Shown: in pieces, positions 13,031-20,037 of the stretch
Numbering within the stretch: position 1 is the stretch's first letter
How the letters are laid out: each line of letters opens with the position of its first letter
Source: JBDSKH01 sp035495435
GTDB lineage: Bacteria > Actinomycetota > Actinomycetes > Actinomycetales > Microbacteriaceae
Assembly: GCA_035495435.1 (NCBI GenBank)
Contig: DATJFV010000021.1
Location: 1 to 21,310 of the forward strand
Length of the DNA: 21,310 nt
Reading direction: 5' to 3'
The notes under the pieces: generated by a model
Told to the model about the DNA's origin: nothing
Database searches by the model: none
What the model saw: only the letters and a program-made list of their open reading frames with translations
Made by a program: the position numbers and the translations under genes

Positions 13031-15154
13031 CTAGCTGAGCAGCACCAGCTGCTGCGTCGCGCGGGTCATCGCGACGTAGCGGTCGACGGCGCTCCAGCGT
13101 TCGGCGCCGACCAGCACGACCAGGTCGAACTCCAGACCTTTCGCCTCCGCGGGCGACAGCGAGCGGATGCGGGGGCCGCCCGCGTAGGCCGGCTCGCCGA
13201 TGACGCACGCGACCCCGTCCTCGGCACCGGAGGCCCACTCCGCAAGGATCTGCTCCAGGTCGCCCACCTCGCCCCGCCGCACCGGGATCCCGCTGCTGCG
13301 GATCGACACCGGCACGTTCGCATCCGGCAGCACGGCGCGGATCACCGGCTCGGCCTCGGCCATGACCTCCTCCGGCGTGCGGTAGTTGATGGTGAGGCCG
13401 GCCACCTGCGCCTGGGGGATTCCGACCCGCTCGAGGCGCTGCTGCCAGGTCTCGGGGAACCCGTGCCGGGCCTGCGCCCGGTCGCCGACGATCGTGAAGC
13501 TGCGCGACGGGCAGCGCGACAGCAGCATCTGCCATTCGGCGTCGGTCAGCTCTTGGGCCTCGTCGATGACGATGTGGGCGAACGGCCCGGCCAGCTCGTC
13601 GGGGGCGAGCATCGGAACGCCGGCGTCGTCGACGAGCGCGTCGTGCATCGCCTCCTGGCGCAGCATGGCGAGGCTGCCCTCGCCGTCGTCCATCTCGTGC
13701 GACTGGATCAGCTGGTCGATCACGTGCGACATCTGCTCGCGCTGCGCCTCGAGCTGCGCGGCACGGCGACGCCGGGTGAGTGACGCCTCCGGATCGCCGA
13801 TGCGCTGCCGGGCCGCGTCGAGCAGCGGCAGGTCGGGCAGGGTCCAGGCGCGGGGCTCGGGTCGCTGCAGCAGCGCCACCTCGTCGTCGCTGAGCCAGGG
13901 GGCGCTGCGGTGCAGGTAGGCGGGGCTGCTGAACAGGTCGGCGACCACACCGGCGGGGTCGAGCAGCGGCCAGGCGCGCGAGAACACGCGGCGCAGTGGG
14001 GCGCTCTGCTGCATCGCCCGGCGCAGCAGGTGCGGCGGTGCCTCGTCGACGCTGTCGTGCAGCAGGGTGACGAGTTCGTCCCAGATGACGTCGCGCGCCT
14101 CGTTGTGCGGGGTGCCGGGCTCGACGGCGGCGTAGGCCTCGGCCCACTCGGCCGGCGTGACCAGCAGGTTGCCCCACGATGTCTCGACCACCGCGTCGTC
14201 CTCGGGCATCCGCTCGTGGTAGCGCACCGCCTCCTCGATCGCGCCGACGATCGCGACGGAGGATTTCAGGGCGGCGACCCGGTCGTCGGGCTCGGCCGCG
14301 GCATCCGCCCCCTCGGTGACCAGCGCGCGCAGGGTGGTCAGTTGCACGCCGTCTTCGCCGAGGCTCGGCAGCACGTCGGAGACGTACGAGAGGTACGGAC
14401 CGCTGGGGCCGACGAACAGGACCCCGCCGTGGTGCTTCGCCAGCCGCGGGTCGGAGTAGAGCAGGTACGCGGCGCGGTGCAGCGCGACGACCGTCTTGCC
14501 GGTGCCCGGCCCGCCGTCGACGACGAGCGCGCCCCGCGATCCGGCTCGGATGATGGCGTCCTGATCGGCCTGGATGGTGCCGAGCACGTCGCGCATGCGC
14601 GGCGATCGGCTGGAGCCGAGGCTGGCGATGAACGCCGACTCGTCGTCGAGCGCGGCGTCGCCGGCGAGGCCGTCAGCGGTGAACGCCTCGTCCCAGTAGT
14701 CGGTGATGCGGCGACCCGTCCAACGGTAGCGGCGGCGGCTCACCAGGCCGTGCGGCTGGGCCAGTGTGGCAGCGAAGAACGGCTCGGCCGCCGGCGAGCG
14801 CCAGTCGACGAGCAGCCGGCTGCCCTCCGCGTCGGTGAGCCCGAGCCGCCCGATGTACACCGGCTCACCCTCGACCGGCACCATGCGCCCGAGGCACAGG
14901 TCGACGCCGTAGCGCTCGAACGCGGCGATGCGGCCCGCCAGCCGCCGCACCTCCAGGTCGCGCTCGACCAGCTCACCGCGCTCCTCCCCGCGGCTGCGCT
15001 GCGCCTCGTCCAGACGGTCGCGCAACTGCGCCACGGTCGCCTCGATGCTGTCCGCGACGCGATGCAGGTGGCGCTCGTCGGCGGCGATCAGGGCGTCGTC
15101 GCGCTTGGCGGCGAGACGGTCGGGCAGGGCGAAGACGGATGCGGTGGCGGGCAC
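13031..15154 (-). CDS. helR: HelR: RNA polymerase-recycling, rifamycin-protecting helicase-like ATPase
   Basis: A 707-aa UvrD/SF1-like ATPase of the HelD/HelR type. The N-terminal part has the coiled-coil arm expected to enter RNA polymerase (DERHLHRVADSIEATVAQLRD region), then DLCLGRMVPVEGEPVYIGR and LLVDWRSPAAEPFFAAT, both typical of HelR. Walker A is GGPGTGKT (about residues 214-221), after a Q motif TIQADQDAIIR. Motif II is IVIDEAQELTDAEWQ; VGDRAQ, INYRTP and VAMTRATQQLVLL follow. HelR displaces rifamycins from RNA polymerase and rescues stalled enzyme in Streptomyces and mycobacteria. The start is GTG 15154; the frame could extend to a TTG at 15193, but that lies inside the upstream regulatory element. 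A rifamycin-associated element at 15180-15198 implies induction by the drug. Confidence 0.92.
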   Translation of the reverse strand: MPATASVFALPDRLAAKRDDALIAADERHLHRVADSIEATVAQLRDRLDEAQRSRGEERGELVERDLEVRRLAGRIAAFERYGVDLCLGRMVPVEGEPVYIGRLGLTDAEGSRLLVDWRSPAAEPFFAATLAQPHGLVSRRRYRWTGRRITDYWDEAFTADGLAGDAALDDESAFIASLGSSRSPRMRDVLGTIQADQDAIIRAGSRGALVVDGGPGTGKTVVALHRAAYLLYSDPRLAKHHGGVLFVGPSGPYLSYVSDVLPSLGEDGVQLTTLRALVTEGADAAAEPDDRVAALKSSVAIVGAIEEAVRYHERMPEDDAVVETSWGNLLVTPAEWAEAYAAVEPGTPHNEARDVIWDELVTLLHDSVDEAPPHLLRRAMQQSAPLRRVFSRAWPLLDPAGVVADLFSSPAYLHRSAPWLSDDEVALLQRPEPRAWTLPDLPLLDAARQRIGDPEASLTRRRRAAQLEAQREQMSHVIDQLIQSHEMDDGEGSLAMLRQEAMHDALVDDAGVPMLAPDELAGPFAHIVIDEAQELTDAEWQMLLSRCPSRSFTIVGDRAQARHGFPETWQQRLERVGIPQAQVAGLTINYRTPEEVMAEAEPVIRAVLPDANVPVSIRSSGIPVRRGEVGDLEQILAEWASGAEDGVACVIGEPAYAGGPRIRSLSPAEAKGLEFDLVVLVGAERWSAVDRYVAMTRATQQLVLLS

Positions 15155-15179
15155 AAGCGTCGATTCTGCGCCCCCAGGG

Positions 15180-15198
15180 GGGCCTTGCCGCAAGCCCC
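15180..15198 (-). promoter_or_regulatory. Rifamycin-associated element (RAE) in front of helR
   Basis: On the minus strand the 19 bases read GGGGCTTGCGGCAAGGCCC, which matches the rifamycin-associated element as I remember it from actinobacterial rifamycin-resistance genes (rph, arr, rox, helR). It is a near-perfect inverted repeat around a central G, 25 bases upstream of GTG 15154. CAGGAT (15210-15215, minus) is a possible -10 just upstream of it. Confidence 0.85.
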
Positions 15199-15229
15199 CA
15201 GGCGGCGGGTATCCTGGATGTACCGGGCG

Positions 15230-15547
15230 CTAGAGCTCCCACTCGATCCGGTCGAACGGTGTCGTGGGCCAGGATCGGCGCAGATCGCGCATCCGCTGCG
15301 TCACGTCGGCGATGAATCCGTCGCCGTCCGGGTCTGCGGCTGAGTTGATGACGGGCTCGCTGAGCAGCTGACTGGCCGGGCCGATGACCACCGAGATGTC
15401 GAACGGCTGCCCGAACTCATCGAGCGCCGGAACGTGCACGTTGGCGGCCCGATCGGCGTTGGCCAACTGGGCGGCGTACTCGAGCAGCGTCTCGGCGATC
15501 GCGTCGCTCGTGATGAACGACCCGCCGGCATAGACGACTTCTCTCAT
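15230..15547 (-). CDS. Small hypothetical protein
   Basis: A 105-aa soluble protein starting at ATG 15547 (MREVVYAGGSFITSDAIAET). It has a short N-terminal strand and a glycine turn, an Ala-rich helix (IAETLLEYAAQLANADRAAN), a strand (FDISVVIGPASQLLS), and a Trp-containing acidic end. No signal peptide or membrane segment. The upstream CAGACT, seven bases before the ATG, would be a weak leaderless -10 (the stronger examples nearby have TAGCGT). It lies 75 bases upstream of helR on the same strand, with the RAE between, so helR can also be transcribed separately. It is divergent from the SRPBCC gene across 171 bases. I recognise no named family. Confidence 0.82.
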   Translation of the reverse strand: MREVVYAGGSFITSDAIAETLLEYAAQLANADRAANVHVPALDEFGQPFDISVVIGPASQLLSEPVINSAADPDGDGFIADVTQRMRDLRRSWPTTPFDRIEWEL

Positions 15548-15705
15548 GCCAGCCAGTCTGTGCCGCGTGGTCGGATCCCTCAACGGACTTGCGCGGATGC
15601 GGAGGCTGCCGTAAGGATCACGATTGCCGACCGAGCGGCCTGAGCGGGGTCTGAGCCACTGCTGGGCGTCACCCGGGCGTCGGCCCTGCGGCTCGAGCCG
15701 CAACC

Positions 15706-15711
15706 TAGCGT
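15706..15711 (+). promoter_or_regulatory. -10 hexamer TAGCGT, leaderless promoter of the SRPBCC gene
   Basis: TAGCGT followed by seven bases and ATG 15719, the same arrangement as at 12387. It rules against the longer GTG start at 15710, which would lie inside the hexamer. Confidence 0.62.
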
Positions 15712-15718
15712 GGCAGGC

Positions 15719-16174
15719 ATGAGCCAGATCATCGAAAGCATCGACGTCGACGTGCCCGTGCGTGCCGCGTACAACCAGTGGACCCAGTTCGAGCAGTTCC
15801 CCCGCTTCCTCGAACACATCGAGTCGATCACCCAGCAGGACGACACTCACACGCACTGGCGGGTCAACATCGGTGGCCAGGTGCGCGAGTTCGACGCCGA
15901 GATCACCGAACAGCACCCCGACGAGCGGGTGGCCTGGAACAGCACCGGCGGCGACGTCGACCACGCCGGGGTCGTGACCTTCCACAAACTGTCGGATGCG
16001 CAGACGCGCGTGACCGTGCAGCTCGACTGGGAGCCGCAGGGTCTGCTCGAGAAGCTGGGCTCGGTCACCGGTGTGAGCACCCACGCGGTGAAGGACGAAC
16101 TGCAGCACTTCAAGACCTACATCGAGCAGCAGGGTACCGAGGACGGCGCCTGGCGCGGGGACGTGCCGGCGTGA
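15719..16174 (+). CDS. SRPBCC-family (START-like) protein
   Basis: A 151-aa helix-grip protein of the SRPBCC / polyketide cyclase-dehydrase type. The characteristic opening is present (ESIDVDVPVRAAYNQWTQFEQFPRFLEHIESI), followed by a curved sheet (HTHWRVNIGGQVREFDAEI, then RVAWNSTGG and TRVTVQLDWEPQG) and the long C-terminal helix (HAVKDELQHFKTYIEQQ). These proteins bind a small hydrophobic ligand or lipid in the cavity; the ligand here is unknown. A fixed start at ATG 15719 follows from the leaderless -10 at 15706. It is convergent with the DUF6984-like gene 22 bases downstream. Confidence 0.9.
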   Translation: MSQIIESIDVDVPVRAAYNQWTQFEQFPRFLEHIESITQQDDTHTHWRVNIGGQVREFDAEITEQHPDERVAWNSTGGDVDHAGVVTFHKLSDAQTRVTVQLDWEPQGLLEKLGSVTGVSTHAVKDELQHFKTYIEQQGTEDGAWRGDVPA

Positions 16175-16195
16175 GCTGAGGTGCCGCTGCCGCGG

Positions 16196-16534
16196 TCAGT
16201 CGTCCGCGGCGGTCGGCCAACGACGCAAGGCAGAGAAGTCACCCTTGAACACGTCGAGTTCGTATAACCCCCCGTGAGAGTCGAGATAGAGGGCCGCGGA
16301 GACGCCAACCCCATCCGAGTCCCGAAACTCAACCTCACCCACGACCTCGCCGAACCTCTCCACGCCGTCGATATCGAGGCTGAGGCTGCCCATTCCACCG
16401 TCGTCGAGCGGGCGCACGAGCGAGCCTGCCGCGGGCGGTGCCACCGGAGAACCAGACCGGCGGAGGATCAGTTCGATGAGCCGAAGCTCACCCTCGTTGA
16501 TCGGCCGTACGACGCGGCCGTGCTTTGGGATCAC
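16196..16534 (-). CDS. DUF6984-like protein, last gene of the small membrane-protein operon
   Basis: A 112-aa soluble protein started at GTG 16534. It has an N-terminal helix with paired Arg/Leu (ELRLIELILRRSG), a central DDGGMGSLSLDI segment, and a C-terminal sheet (VSAALYLDSHGGLYELDVFKGDFSAL). This order, with a GMGSL block and ELDVFKGDFSxL near the end, resembles the DUF6984 family from memory; no function is established for it, and such proteins often occur beside toxin-immunity or other accessory genes. It starts ten bases after the stop of the 75-aa membrane protein and is therefore the distal gene of the 18215-16196 transcript. It is the only clearly soluble product in that operon. Confidence 0.78.
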   Translation of the reverse strand: MIPKHGRVVRPINEGELRLIELILRRSGSPVAPPAAGSLVRPLDDGGMGSLSLDIDGVERFGEVVGEVEFRDSDGVGVSAALYLDSHGGLYELDVFKGDFSALRRWPTAADD

Positions 16535-16544
16535 CGTCGGCGGC

Positions 16545-16772
16545 TCACCGCTGGTGCCGGTGGTAGAGGAGCCCGGCGAGCAGCGTGAAACCGAAGGCGG
16601 TCATCCCGATCAACACCGCAGGCAGAGGATGCACGAACCCGGAGTACACAATCACCGCGATGGTCGCACCGGCTCCACAGAGGGCGCTCAATCGCCACGG
16701 CCATGGTGACGGTGGCCTGCGAGAGCCAGCCGAGCGAGCTTGTGGTTCGTCGCGGTTCGACGTTCGCGCCAT
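16545..16772 (-). CDS. Small two-helix membrane protein
   Basis: A 75-aa protein with a basic, Arg/Ser/Pro-rich first 27 residues and two membrane helices: about 28-46 (LSALCGAGATIAVIVYSGF) and 49-70 (LPAVLIGMTAFGFTLLAGLL), with a His/Arg tail. Positive charge at both ends suggests both termini are cytoplasmic. The start ATG 16772 overlaps the stop of the 137-aa gene (TGATG), so translation is coupled. A much longer reading frame through the same bases (to 17201) lacks coding character beyond this ATG because it is antisense-phase to the upstream gene. No family recognised. Confidence 0.8.
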   Translation of the reverse strand: MARTSNRDEPQARSAGSRRPPSPWPWRLSALCGAGATIAVIVYSGFVHPLPAVLIGMTAFGFTLLAGLLYHRHQR

Positions 16773-17185
16773 CACGCCTGCGCCTCTCGGCGCCGCTGGA
16801 GACGGAGCGCAACCGCGCGGGCGGCAACGGCGATCGGGATGGCGGACACCGTGCACAGCGAGACGGTGATCCACGTCAGCGGCTGCACGAGGAATGCGAA
16901 CGTGACGAGTGCAGTGCCAGCGCCGGCGCAGGCGGTAGCGACCGCGATCGTCGCTGCACACCCCAGCCCGCGACTCGCCGCGAGCCGGAGCACAGCCCAC
17001 GTCGCGAAGCCCGAGATCGACCCGCCAATCGCACCCCAGAATCCGCCGAAGGCCAGCCCGAGAAGCATCCAGACGGGGTTCCGGGCCAGCGCTGCGGCGT
17101 AGATCAGGCCGTACAGCGCCACGCCGAGCCCGACGAGCGCGCCGACCTCTGGGCGAGAACGGGCGTCGCTCAACGCGGCGCTCAT
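16772..17185 (-). CDS. Four-helix membrane protein of unknown function
   Basis: A 137-aa protein with four predicted membrane segments: about residues 15-33 (GALVGLGVALYGLIYAAAL), 37-66, 76-101 and 103-124, ending in a strongly basic tail (LRLQRRREAQA). A Gly-rich motif (GGFWGAIGGSISGFATWA) spans the second helix and may mediate helix packing. The start ATG 17185 overlaps the stop of the previous gene (ATGA), and its stop overlaps the next start (TGATG). The arrangement fixes it as the third gene of a coupled operon. I do not recognise the family. Confidence 0.82.
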   Translation of the reverse strand: MSAALSDARSRPEVGALVGLGVALYGLIYAAALARNPVWMLLGLAFGGFWGAIGGSISGFATWAVLRLAASRGLGCAATIAVATACAGAGTALVTFAFLVQPLTWITVSLCTVSAIPIAVAARAVALRLQRRREAQA

Positions 17186-17733
17186 CGGCCCAGCCAGACA
17201 CTCACCACGGCGATTGGCAGGGCGAGCACGCTGGAGACCGCGGCTACGCGCAGGACCATGGTTCGGTTGGTGCGAATGGTGACGACCACGAGCGTTATCG
17301 CGACCAGCCAGAATGCGAATGCAAGAAGACCGACCGCGCAGGGCAGAAGTATCGAGCCTGGGCCGCAGTAGACCTCGCAACTCGAGCCGCCGGCAGACAC
17401 CAGATCGTCGAAGGCGAGAAAGACGCCCGCGGCGGCGAAACCGAAGGCCACGGCGAAGGTGCTGGACTTCGACTGCTGCCCGTCGGCCGAGGGCAAAGCG
17501 ACTCCCCCCGCCTCGGCCAGCCTCGCCGCAGCATGCTTGCGGAACGTGACCGACACCTGGAATACGACGAAGCAGACGACGAGGGCGAGTCCCCACGCGA
17601 TGACGCCGGCAAGACTTCCGCTAGACGTGACCAGGACGATTCCGACCGCCAAGAGAAGCACGGCGGCAACGAGCATCACGACGCGGGACACGAGGTAGGT
17701 GCGCTCCGCCGCTCGACGATCGCCGTCATTCAC
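17182..17733 (-). CDS. Five-helix membrane protein of unknown function
   Basis: A 183-aa protein with about five membrane segments (residues 14-36, 41-63, 90-110, 120-147 and 155-180). A soluble loop between the second and third contains RKHAAARLAEAGG. The loop after the third segment has two cysteines (SCEVYCGPGS) that would be exported and could form a disulphide. GTG 17733 is chosen because it overlaps the stop of the 161-aa gene by four bases (GTGA); the longer frame upstream has no coding character. Second gene of the coupled operon. No family recognised. Confidence 0.8.
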   Translation of the reverse strand: MNDGDRRAAERTYLVSRVVMLVAAVLLLAVGIVLVTSSGSLAGVIAWGLALVVCFVVFQVSVTFRKHAAARLAEAGGVALPSADGQQSKSSTFAVAFGFAAAGVFLAFDDLVSAGGSSCEVYCGPGSILLPCAVGLLAFAFWLVAITLVVVTIRTNRTMVLRVAAVSSVLALPIAVVSVWLGR

Positions 17734-18215
17734 GCGAGCTCGCCCTCCGGATGCGGCGGCCGCTTCGTGGCGAGCGAGAACGACACGACCGCGGCGACAC
17801 CGATGCCGGCGCCTTCGACGACCGCCGCGACCACGACGTTTATCGGGAGCGTCGACGCGATAACCGCGGTGATTACGGCCCCAGACGCACTCGCCGTGAG
17901 TACGAAGAGGAGCGTGTCCAGATCGGCAACCTGGCGGACCAGGATGGCGACGTTGCCTATAACCCACCCCGCGAATGACGCAACCAGTCCGACTGCAGCA
18001 GCGAGGGGCCCCGCGAACATGGCCGCGAGGACCCCGTTACCCCACGCAAAGACGATCTGCTCAGGTCGCTCCACGAGGGAAAGCGTCGCGATGGCTAGGA
18101 ATGCTCCAGCGATGTTGGCGACAGTGACGCTGACAGCAGTCCGCATGCTGGCCCGCAGGACCGCGTGTCTCCTCGCTCGGACGTCTGCCCGCCTTGGGAG
18201 TGCGGGCTCGGCCAT
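17730..18215 (-). CDS. Four-helix membrane protein, first gene of the coupled operon
   Basis: A 161-aa protein with a basic N-terminal tail (about 25 residues, RRADVRARRHAVLRASMR) and four predicted membrane segments (about 27-47, 56-94, which may be two, 102-122, and 125-149), ending in a short Pro/Glu-rich tail. ATG 18215 follows the leaderless -10 TACACT at 18222-18227 with six bases between, so the mRNA of the whole operon probably starts at this codon. Its stop overlaps the next start (GTGA). Gly/Ala-rich helices and the tail charge are consistent with an inner-membrane protein with cytoplasmic N-terminus. No family recognised. Confidence 0.82.
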   Translation of the reverse strand: MAEPALPRRADVRARRHAVLRASMRTAVSVTVANIAGAFLAIATLSLVERPEQIVFAWGNGVLAAMFAGPLAAAVGLVASFAGWVIGNVAILVRQVADLDTLLFVLTASASGAVITAVIASTLPINVVVAAVVEGAGIGVAAVVSFSLATKRPPHPEGELA

Positions 18216-18221
18216 AGCGGA

Positions 18222-18227
18222 AGTGTA
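18222..18227 (-). promoter_or_regulatory. -10 hexamer TACACT, leaderless promoter of the membrane-protein operon
   Basis: On the minus strand TACACT is followed by TCCGCT and then ATG 18215. It sits in the 31-base gap after the lipoprotein stop, so the operon can be expressed independently of it. Confidence 0.58.
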
Positions 18228-18246
18228 TCTCCCGAGGATTTCTCTG

Positions 18247-18654
18247 TCAGTCCCACGCCGAGACGACACCCGCCGCCGTCGCTTCGTCGGCCAGCCAGAG
18301 GGCGAGGTAACGCTGGTGGAGCGGGTTATCCTCTGCCAGGTCGTCGATGCAGATCGCGATGAACTCATCGTCAGATGGCGGCAGATCGTCGACGTCTACG
18401 TAGGTGCCTCCCGGTCCTGGGGTGGCGATCGAGCGCACCTCGCCTGCGGTGCTGTCGATTGTCGCGACAAACCCGTTGTCGGGATAGACGCTCACGCACA
18501 ACGCATGAGCTCTTTCGTCTTGAGTGCCGTTCGCTAGAGCGTCAGTCAGCAGCGGAGAAACGTCACGCGACGGAGTCGTGCACCCGGCGCACGTGGACGC
18601 CATGACCACCGCAATCACGACAGGTGTGAGGCGTGGCCTCTTGCTCGATCGCAT
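18247..18654 (-). CDS. Putative lipoprotein of unknown function
   Basis: A 135-aa exported protein. The basic start (MRSSKRPR) is followed by a hydrophobic stretch (LTPVVIAVVMAS) and a lipobox-like end CAGC, whose last Cys (about residue 25) would be lipidated; the Cys at -3 is unusual. The mature part is acidic (DDLPPSDDEFIAICIDDLAED) and rich in predicted strands, with two more cysteines (HALCVSVYP and AICIDD) that could form a disulphide outside the membrane. ATG 18654 overlaps the stop of the 34-codon frame upstream (TGATG); a TTG one codon earlier is less likely. No named family recognised. Confidence 0.8.
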   Translation of the reverse strand: MRSSKRPRLTPVVIAVVMASTCAGCTTPSRDVSPLLTDALANGTQDERAHALCVSVYPDNGFVATIDSTAGEVRSIATPGPGGTYVDVDDLPPSDDEFIAICIDDLAEDNPLHQRYLALWLADEATAAGVVSAWD

Positions 18655-18663
18655 CAACCTGCC
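18652..18663 (-). repeat. Duplicated gene-end motif, copy 1 (GGCAGGTTGATG)
   Basis: Identical 12 bases occur at 18841-18852; similarity extends to 20 bases with three mismatches. In both places they encode the end ...AG-stop of a reading frame, with a possible ATG overlapping the TGA. Confidence 0.6.
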
Positions 18664-18758
18664 GCCTTCTTGATGTCAGTAACCCTCTGCAGAGTGCAAC
18701 CAGCTTCCAGGCCAGGTTTCCACCCTGCCTCCAGGGAATATTGGCCAGGCCCACTCAT
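18654..18758 (-). CDS. Candidate 34-aa peptide coupled to the lipoprotein gene
   Basis: ATG 18758 is preceded by a purine-rich ribosome binding site (GGGGGAGAGGGAAGC), stronger than most in this window. The frame runs 34 codons (MSGPGQYSLEAGWKPGLEAG, then CTLQRVTDIKKAAG) to a TGA that overlaps the lipoprotein ATG as TGATG. The peptide is soluble, with one Trp and one Cys. It may act as a short leader that delivers ribosomes to the lipoprotein start, or be the surviving end of a lost paralogue: its last residues (IKKAAG-stop) resemble those of the 180-aa protein upstream (LKKMAG-stop). Confidence 0.45.
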   Translation of the reverse strand: MSGPGQYSLEAGWKPGLEAGCTLQRVTDIKKAAG

Positions 18759-18840
18759 GCTTCCCTCTCCCCCGGTGCGCGACACCATGCGGCTCGCTGG
18801 GACTACCACCGCGCCTGAACAAGAACCGCGAGTGCGAGCA

Positions 18841-18852
18841 CATCAACCTGCC
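18841..18852 (-). repeat. Duplicated gene-end motif, copy 2
   Basis: Second copy, at the end of the 180-aa protein gene. The overlapping ATG here (18843) opens a frame of about 55 codons without a ribosome binding site of its own, which I do not call as a gene. Confidence 0.6.
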
Positions 18853-19385
18853 ATTTTCTTCAACGATGAGGCGAGCTCGATGCGACGGCGGTTCACGACA
18901 CCCAGCGGCACGAGCGTGTGAGAGCTGACTATCTCAAAGGAAAGCGACGAGTCGCGAGCGCTTATCGAGATCCGGGAGGGCCGCTCCTCCGCTGCGACCT
19001 CGTTGACATCCGCAAGCGGAATCGTCAAATGAGGTCGATCGGGGTTTGCCCAGAGCGTGATCTCACCACGAAACCCCAGCGCCTGATAGTGCGGAAGCGC
19101 CACGCGCACGCCGTCGATGTCGATCTGACGGACGAGCAGAACGTGCCCACCCAGACGGGCGTCCAGGCTGCGAACGAGCCATCTACCGCGCTGAGGCGCG
19201 AGTACGAATGCAAGGAGGGCCAACAGGATGAATGCGGTCACTACCCAGACTCCGGGCCCGTCGAAAAGAGCCCAGACTGAGCCACGCCCATTCTGACCGC
19301 GCAACACTCTGACCACTCCCCCGGTCGCCAGGCCTATGCATCCAATGATGACGAGGAGCGCGACGGATCGAGACGTCAAGTTCAC
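18843..19385 (-). CDS. Membrane-anchored protein with a C-terminal cytoplasmic domain
   Basis: A 180-aa protein: two membrane helices near the N-terminus (about residues 5-24, RSVALLVIIGCIGLATGGVV, and 44-63, WVVTAFILLALLAFVLAP), then a soluble domain of about 110 residues that looks rich in beta strands (GHVLLVRQIDIDGVRVALP, FRGEITLWANPDRPHLTIPL, RISISARDSSLSFEIV) with a final helix ending LASSLKKMAG. The two-helix-plus-sheet plan recalls bacterial PH-like (bPH) proteins, which is inference only. GTG 19385 has AGCAGG close upstream; the same frame opens earlier at a TTG (19526) that overlaps the preceding gene. Part of a run of minus-strand accessory genes. Confidence 0.72.
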   Translation of the reverse strand: MNLTSRSVALLVIIGCIGLATGGVVRVLRGQNGRGSVWALFDGPGVWVVTAFILLALLAFVLAPQRGRWLVRSLDARLGGHVLLVRQIDIDGVRVALPHYQALGFRGEITLWANPDRPHLTIPLADVNEVAAEERPSRISISARDSSLSFEIVSSHTLVPLGVVNRRRIELASSLKKMAG

Positions 19386-19485
19386 CTGCTCGCACCAGCA
19401 TCTGGCGAGAAGGCAGTCGCGACTGCTGATCCCCGCCGCCTTGATGGCGAACACGCCGACGCCCAATCGCAGAACTTGCTTCCGT

Positions 19486-19854
19486 TCAACCTGAATCCTC
19501 GACTGGGTAGCGGTCACCGGTCTCAAGAAATTCGTCGAGATCCTCGATAAGGCCCTCGAGGCGCTGTCTTGCCTCGGTCGGCGTTATCGACTCCAGCGCC
19601 AGTCCAGCAGCATCTAGAACCAGTGATTCGCGGTCCGAGAGGGCGGCTCGCAACCATTGAGTTGTCACTCGATCCAATCCGAGCGACAGGTGCCAGCTCG
19701 GCGATTGAATCTCTCCCCCGTAAGACAGCCCAGCTTCTTCGACGAGGTTCAAGATCTTCTTGGCGCGGTCCTCGGACAGGCCGGGAAACAGGAGGCCCCA
19801 CGGCGGATTAGCCCAGTCGGGAGCTCGCCCGTCACTCGGATTGCAGAGGTTCAA
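19486..19854 (-). CDS. Hypothetical soluble protein
   Basis: A 122-aa protein, apparently started at TTG 19854, because a TGA lies two codons upstream and no ATG or GTG follows early enough. The sequence opens with a Trp/Pro-rich stretch (PDWANPPWGLLFPGLSEDRA) and continues as amphipathic helices (KKILNLVEEAGLSYGG, then ALSDRESLVLDAAGLALESI and ARQRLEGLIEDLDEFLETGD), acidic overall. No signal peptide or membrane segment. Between 19855 and 20037 no gene is visible. I do not recognise the family, and the start is uncertain. Confidence 0.65.
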   Translation of the reverse strand: MNLCNPSDGRAPDWANPPWGLLFPGLSEDRAKKILNLVEEAGLSYGGEIQSPSWHLSLGLDRVTTQWLRAALSDRESLVLDAAGLALESITPTEARQRLEGLIEDLDEFLETGDRYPVEDSG

Positions 19855-20037
19855 CTCTCAGTCAGCCACTCTCTGGTTCGGGTATTTGTTGTAGCTGCCC
19901 AGTCCTGGCTAGTCAAGGTGGGCCAACGAGACTTCGCCCAACCACCTTCTCGCATGCACGATCCGACCCGTCGCATCCCGCAGGCGGTAACGGACACGCC
20001 GGCTCCGCAACCCAGGGCCCGGATGACGCTGGCTGCG

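Noticed and set aside
15155..15193. Longer HelR starting at TTG 15193
   Set aside because: That codon lies inside the rifamycin-associated element, and the added residues do not resemble HelR N-termini; GTG 15154 fits.
13910..15343. 477-codon plus-strand frame opposite helR
   Set aside because: Low-complexity shadow composition, no recognisable domain, and it overlaps a confidently identified ATPase and its regulatory element.
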